A stretch of 53,275 nucleotides of DNA from Methylobacter sp. (lineage in GTDB: Bacteria > Pseudomonadota > Gammaproteobacteria > Methylococcales > Methylomonadaceae), in assembly GCA_004299305.1 (NCBI GenBank), contig SCPZ01000063.1:1-53275 (forward strand), read 5' to 3'. Below, piece by piece: positions 50,236-53,275 of this stretch (the first letter of the stretch is position 1; each line of letters starts with the position of its first letter). Under the pieces are notes generated by a model. That model saw only the letters and a program-made list of their open reading frames with translations, was not told where the DNA came from and searched no databases. The translations under genes were made by a program, and so were the position numbers.

Positions 50236-50711
50236 TCGTTAGATAAGACGCGGTAGTTCCTACCAAGCCATAAGTATCTACACAAGTACCGGCTCCTTCT
50301 CCCTTAAGGGAGAAGGTTGATGAGGGGGATGTAAATGCTTGTTTTTATTCTCCTCACCCCAACCCTCTCCAACAGGATGCCTACATGGATGTAGGTAGTA
50401 GAGCAATGCAGGGAGCAATTGCCGAGAGGGAGTCAGGTTAACTTGCAACCCATTGTATTTATAATGTAAAAAAGTTGTGTGGATAGTTATGCTACCAAGC
50501 CAAGCAGGTTGATTTTATAGCTACCCACTTAAGCCGTACAGATAACATCCCTCAAAGGGATGTTATCTGTAATCGTCCTCCAAATGTATGAGTTATTTAA
50601 TTTTTATCCCTTAATGAGCGAATTACGCCAGTTGGAAAAGTTGTTAATCCCAAAGAAAGCCAACACCCTCACACAAGCGTTAATCACTGAACAAAACTTG
50701 CAGGCGGCAGC
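50236..50711. other. Intergenic stretch with palindromes
   Basis: The gap holds hairpin sequences CTTCTCCCTTAAGGGAGAAG (about 50293-50312), a CCTACATGGATGTAGG palindrome (near 50380) and a perfect hairpin at 50538-50570. No gene was seen. The last 100 bases before the channel gene are non-repeated and presumably hold its promoter. Confidence 0.5.
50538..50570. repeat. Perfect 15-pair hairpin
   Basis: ACAGATAACATCCCT (50538-50552) and its exact complement (50556-50570) surround the loop CAA. No T-run follows on either strand, so it is not a standard terminator. Confidence 0.7.
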
Positions 50712-52316
50712 ATGTTTACGCAGCTGATTGTCGATCTTGCTTACTTCCTAAATACATCAAGCCGTTACCAGCACGCCAAGCTGTTTTTCTACAACCTGCT
50801 GGAAAACCCGAACAGTCGGCTTAAATCATATTTTGATGTTTTTATGATTTGCCTGGTGATGCTCAGCGTTTTTCTGTTGATTTACGAAATAGATAATAAA
50901 TTGGGCGAAAGCGAAGTCTTGTTCGAGCACTGCGTAATCAGCCTGTTTATCGTTGAATACTTGTTGCGGGGCTGGCTGTGCAGCGACAATCATAAAATTA
51001 TTCTTGAACATTATGAAAAGGCCAAGTACCTGGATATTCCTTTTCGTCTGGGCAAGGTTGCCGGAATCATTCTTAGCAAGAAAATTCAGTATGTCTTCAC
51101 GCCCCTGGCCCTGATCGATTTGCTGGCTATTTTGCCTAGTTACAGGCCGTTAAGGATATTAAGGGTTTTCCTGATTTTTCGGCTGTTTAAGCTGTTCCGT
51201 TATTTCAACAGCATAAAACTGTTTGCCAACGTTTTATCCAGCAGGCGTTTTGAACTGGTCACGCTGGGCGTTTTCCTGGGCTTTTTGGTATTTATCGGCA
51301 GTACCGCCATTTATTTGTTTGAAAATCCCGCTAATGGCGGGCAGGTTAAAAACCTGTTCGAGGGTTTTTACTGGGCGATAGTGACCGTGGCAACCGTCGG
51401 TTATGGCGACATATCGCCGCAGACGACCGGTGGACGAATCATTGCGATGGCATTGATTTTGGTTGGCCTGGGCGTCTTGTCTTTTCTTGTCTCCATCATT
51501 GTTACGGCATTTAACGAGGAGATGGACGAATTGCGCGAAAACAGCACCTACGCCGACCTGAACCGCTTTAATGACTTTATTGTCATTTGCGGGTTTGGCC
51601 GGGTAGGGCAACATATCGCCAAGCAACTTGAAAAAGACGAACAGCATTTTGTGATCATCGATACCAGGGAATCTAACGTCTTGAAAGCAAAGCGGCTGGG
51701 TTACCTGGTTATTCATGAGGACGCCAGCAAAAATGGCGTGATACAAAGAGCGGGGATTAATAATGGCGCAAGGGCGATTATTTGCACGACCGGCGATGAT
51801 GTGATCAATGTTTATATTACCTTGACCAGTCGCCATTTAAACCCGGATGTGCGGATTATTTCCCGCGCGAACAACCAGGATAACGTAAAAAAACTTTACC
51901 AAGCTGGCGCCAGCAATGTGATTCAGCCGTTTGAAATAGCCGGGATGGTGGTCGCCGAATATATCGGCCAGCCGGTGGCTTTTGAAGCTATTTTGGGCAT
52001 CATCCGCGAAGAAAGCCATATCATCATGGAAACATTATGCGTGCATCCCGGATCATTCGTCGAAGGGATGAGCATTGCCGAGATTGACTTCGAACAAAGG
52101 AAATTAATGTTGCTGGGTATTATCAGTACAAACCCGACACATCAAAAGCATAAGAACAGCTATCCGATAAAAAACCAGCATTTTTATTTTAATCCTGAGT
52201 CGCATTTTGTATTGCGGGATAGCGACCTGTTGGTGGTTATAGGCAGGGAGTACGCCATCGACTTTTTTCGCGATCAGATCGAAAAAAGCCGTTTAAAAAG
52301 GGGGAGACAACGATGA
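50712..52316 (+). CDS. Voltage-type potassium channel with RCK (TrkA) domain
   Basis: A 534-residue protein. Several membrane segments (about 30-240) include an arginine-rich helix (SYRPLRILRVFLIFRLFKLFRYF) like a voltage-sensor S4. The filter TVGYGD is at about 227-232. A cytoplasmic RCK domain follows with FIVICGFGRVGQHIAKQL (NAD-type nucleotide site) and a TrkA-C part near the end. It conducts K+ through the inner membrane under ligand control. Its stop overlaps the next gene by four bases, so the two are translated together. Confidence 0.88.
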   Translation: MFTQLIVDLAYFLNTSSRYQHAKLFFYNLLENPNSRLKSYFDVFMICLVMLSVFLLIYEIDNKLGESEVLFEHCVISLFIVEYLLRGWLCSDNHKIILEHYEKAKYLDIPFRLGKVAGIILSKKIQYVFTPLALIDLLAILPSYRPLRILRVFLIFRLFKLFRYFNSIKLFANVLSSRRFELVTLGVFLGFLVFIGSTAIYLFENPANGGQVKNLFEGFYWAIVTVATVGYGDISPQTTGGRIIAMALILVGLGVLSFLVSIIVTAFNEEMDELRENSTYADLNRFNDFIVICGFGRVGQHIAKQLEKDEQHFVIIDTRESNVLKAKRLGYLVIHEDASKNGVIQRAGINNGARAIICTTGDDVINVYITLTSRHLNPDVRIISRANNQDNVKKLYQAGASNVIQPFEIAGMVVAEYIGQPVAFEAILGIIREESHIIMETLCVHPGSFVEGMSIAEIDFEQRKLMLLGIISTNPTHQKHKNSYPIKNQHFYFNPESHFVLRDSDLLVVIGREYAIDFFRDQIEKSRLKRGRQR

Positions 52317-53005
52317 AACGCATTGCCGTATTCGGTTACAGCGTCATGTCCTTGGAAGCGATGAAGCGGTTAAACCAGGAGCAATACAGCATTATTTTTA
52401 TCGGGAAAAACGATGCCGAAGCCGCCCAGGTTGCAGAGCAAGGCTTTAATACCAAAGTCATTGACTTTCGAAATGATGATGCGCTCAGGTCCATTGGCAT
52501 AGGCGTCAATGTCGACATCCTGTTCTGCTTTTATCCGAGGGATTCCGACAATGTATTTTTAACTATTTCGGCGCGGGCGATTGATAAGGATATTACCATT
52601 GTCGCGATTGTTGACGACCCGGAGTCGGCCGAAAAATTATTGGCCGCAGGCGCTAATAAAATCATCGATCCTTATGAGATTTGCGGCAGGAAAACCCATG
52701 AAATACTAACTAAACCGGATATTACCAATATCCTGGATAACACAGTTTTCGGTCGGCACGATTTAAAAATGGCGCAAATAGAAATTCCTAAAGGCTCTTG
52801 TTTGGAAAACACCAAAACCAGTGACTTAAAATTGAACGAAAGGCATAACCTGATCCTGATCGGCGTTGTCGACAGGGAATTGGGCGATCAGTTGCATTTT
52901 GCAATCGGGGAGAAAGAGCACTGTCTGGATGCGGGGGATGTTTTGGTGGTCATGGGGCCGGCAAGAGAAATAAAAGCGTTTAAAAAAGAGGTCGAGCAAT
53001 GTTGA
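52313..53005 (+). CDS. Stand-alone RCK/TrkA-N-like protein, probable channel partner
   Basis: A 230-residue protein with a Rossmann-like N-terminal domain (MKRIAVFGYSVMSLEAMKRL) and a C-terminal TrkA-C-like domain (GDVLVVMGPAREIKAFKKEV). The usual glycine motif GxGxxG is degenerate (FGYSVMS), so nucleotide binding may be lost or changed. The start overlaps the channel stop (ATGA), so it is probably a second RCK layer of that channel. E/D at the end of strand 2 is not obvious either. Confidence 0.75.
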   Translation: MKRIAVFGYSVMSLEAMKRLNQEQYSIIFIGKNDAEAAQVAEQGFNTKVIDFRNDDALRSIGIGVNVDILFCFYPRDSDNVFLTISARAIDKDITIVAIVDDPESAEKLLAAGANKIIDPYEICGRKTHEILTKPDITNILDNTVFGRHDLKMAQIEIPKGSCLENTKTSDLKLNERHNLILIGVVDRELGDQLHFAIGEKEHCLDAGDVLVVMGPAREIKAFKKEVEQC

Positions 53006-53021
53006 AATTGGCGGATTTAAG

Positions 53022-53150
53022 CTAGTACTCAGTCAATCCTATTTTGACGGGTAAAGTAAATCCGTTCGTCCTGAGCCTGTCGAAGGATGAGCGGGTTTAC
53101 GCTGAGCTAAACGATTTTTACACGACATATTAATATTGACTGAGTACTAG
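53022..53150. mobile_element. Complete MITE-like element, 129 bases
   Basis: Perfect 16-base terminal inverted repeats CTAGTACTCAGTCAAT (53022-53037) and ATTGACTGAGTACTAG (53135-53150). The interior includes GTCCTGAGCCTGTCGAAGGA. It encodes nothing. Partial copies lie at 5819-5854 and 39706-39764. CTAG at both ends may include a target duplication. Confidence 0.8.
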
Positions 53151-53275
53151 GTCTGTTACAGCGTTTTCAATTTAAATTAATTGCTAACAATTAAAAAGCC
53201 ATGTCGTTATCATGGTCGCTGCTGGAGTGCAGGCTTCGCCTGCGCTAGCAAGCAAGCGAAGCTTGCACTCCTTCC
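53151..53275. other. Window end: non-coding with REP palindrome
   Basis: After the MITE no gene is visible to the end of the window. The REP-like palindrome is listed separately. Confidence 0.5.
53224..53271. repeat. REP-like palindrome, copy 2
   Basis: GGAGTGCAGGCTTCGCCTGC, then a spacer with GCTAGCAAG, then CAAGCGAAGCTTGCACTCC. It is the inverse-oriented counterpart of the element at 5971-6014. Confidence 0.7.

Overview
The window looks like a chromosomal piece of a gammaproteobacterium. Supporting clusters are ubiE-ubiJ-ubiB, hslV-hslU, surE-pcm, mutY-yggX, dut-coaBC with an AlgC-type phosphomutase, and rpoZ-spoT-ridA-recG-ubiC. The many palindromic intergenic repeats would suit Methylococcales (Methylobacter-like methanotrophs), but no methanotrophy gene is present, so the order-level guess is weak.

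Region 1-4100 is accessory and AT-richer. It reads as the attI-proximal part of an integron cassette array on the minus strand. The window opens on the 3' end of a group IIC intron on the plus strand: the last residues of its reverse transcriptase, then domains V and VI. Its 3' exon starts inside an attC core box. That box is complementary to another core box at 2964-2970, so the two delimit one cassette of about 2.85 kb with four tightly packed genes: a nucleoside 2-deoxyribosyltransferase-like protein, a membrane-anchored protein of unknown function, a SAM methyltransferase and a TauD-type Fe(II)/2-oxoglutarate dioxygenase. A second cassette upstream encodes a small membrane protein. No integrase is present. 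A hairpin- and repeat-rich stretch and a frameshifted gene remnant lie where attI/intI would be expected. I regard the four-gene cassette as the best candidate for an undescribed system.

Region 4100-16800 (mostly plus): a membrane GH17 beta-glucan protein, a membrane-fused spermidine-synthase-like protein, a TetR regulator divergent from a small membrane protein with two operator-like palindromes between them, a DUF2797 protein, the ilvB-ilvH-(Uma2)-ilvC branched-chain amino acid cluster, a possible structured leader and a type II elongation factor G.

Region 16900-26100: a REC-TPR response regulator, pcm-surE, an Smr-domain protein, a GT2 glycosyltransferase, an Fe-S-type regulator divergent from a truncated haemoglobin and its likely reductase, and an M20 amidohydrolase.

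Region 25500-45000 is almost all minus: ubiC, recG, ridA, spoT, rpoZ, pgk, a thioredoxin-like protein, ubiB-ubiJ-ubiE, a DUF971 protein, a small monooxygenase-like protein, hslU-hslV, a secreted protein of unknown function, a membrane AlgC-like phosphomutase, dut and coaBC. Region 45000-53275 is mostly plus: radC, a broken potassium-channel remnant, asmA, mutY, yggX and a potassium channel with two RCK proteins.

Intergenic gaps are filled by several families of palindromic repeats. These include a MITE-like family whose terminal repeats supply stop codons to two genes, and five copies of an element bounded by GGAACACGGAT and its complement. No tRNA, rRNA or CRISPR array was recognised.
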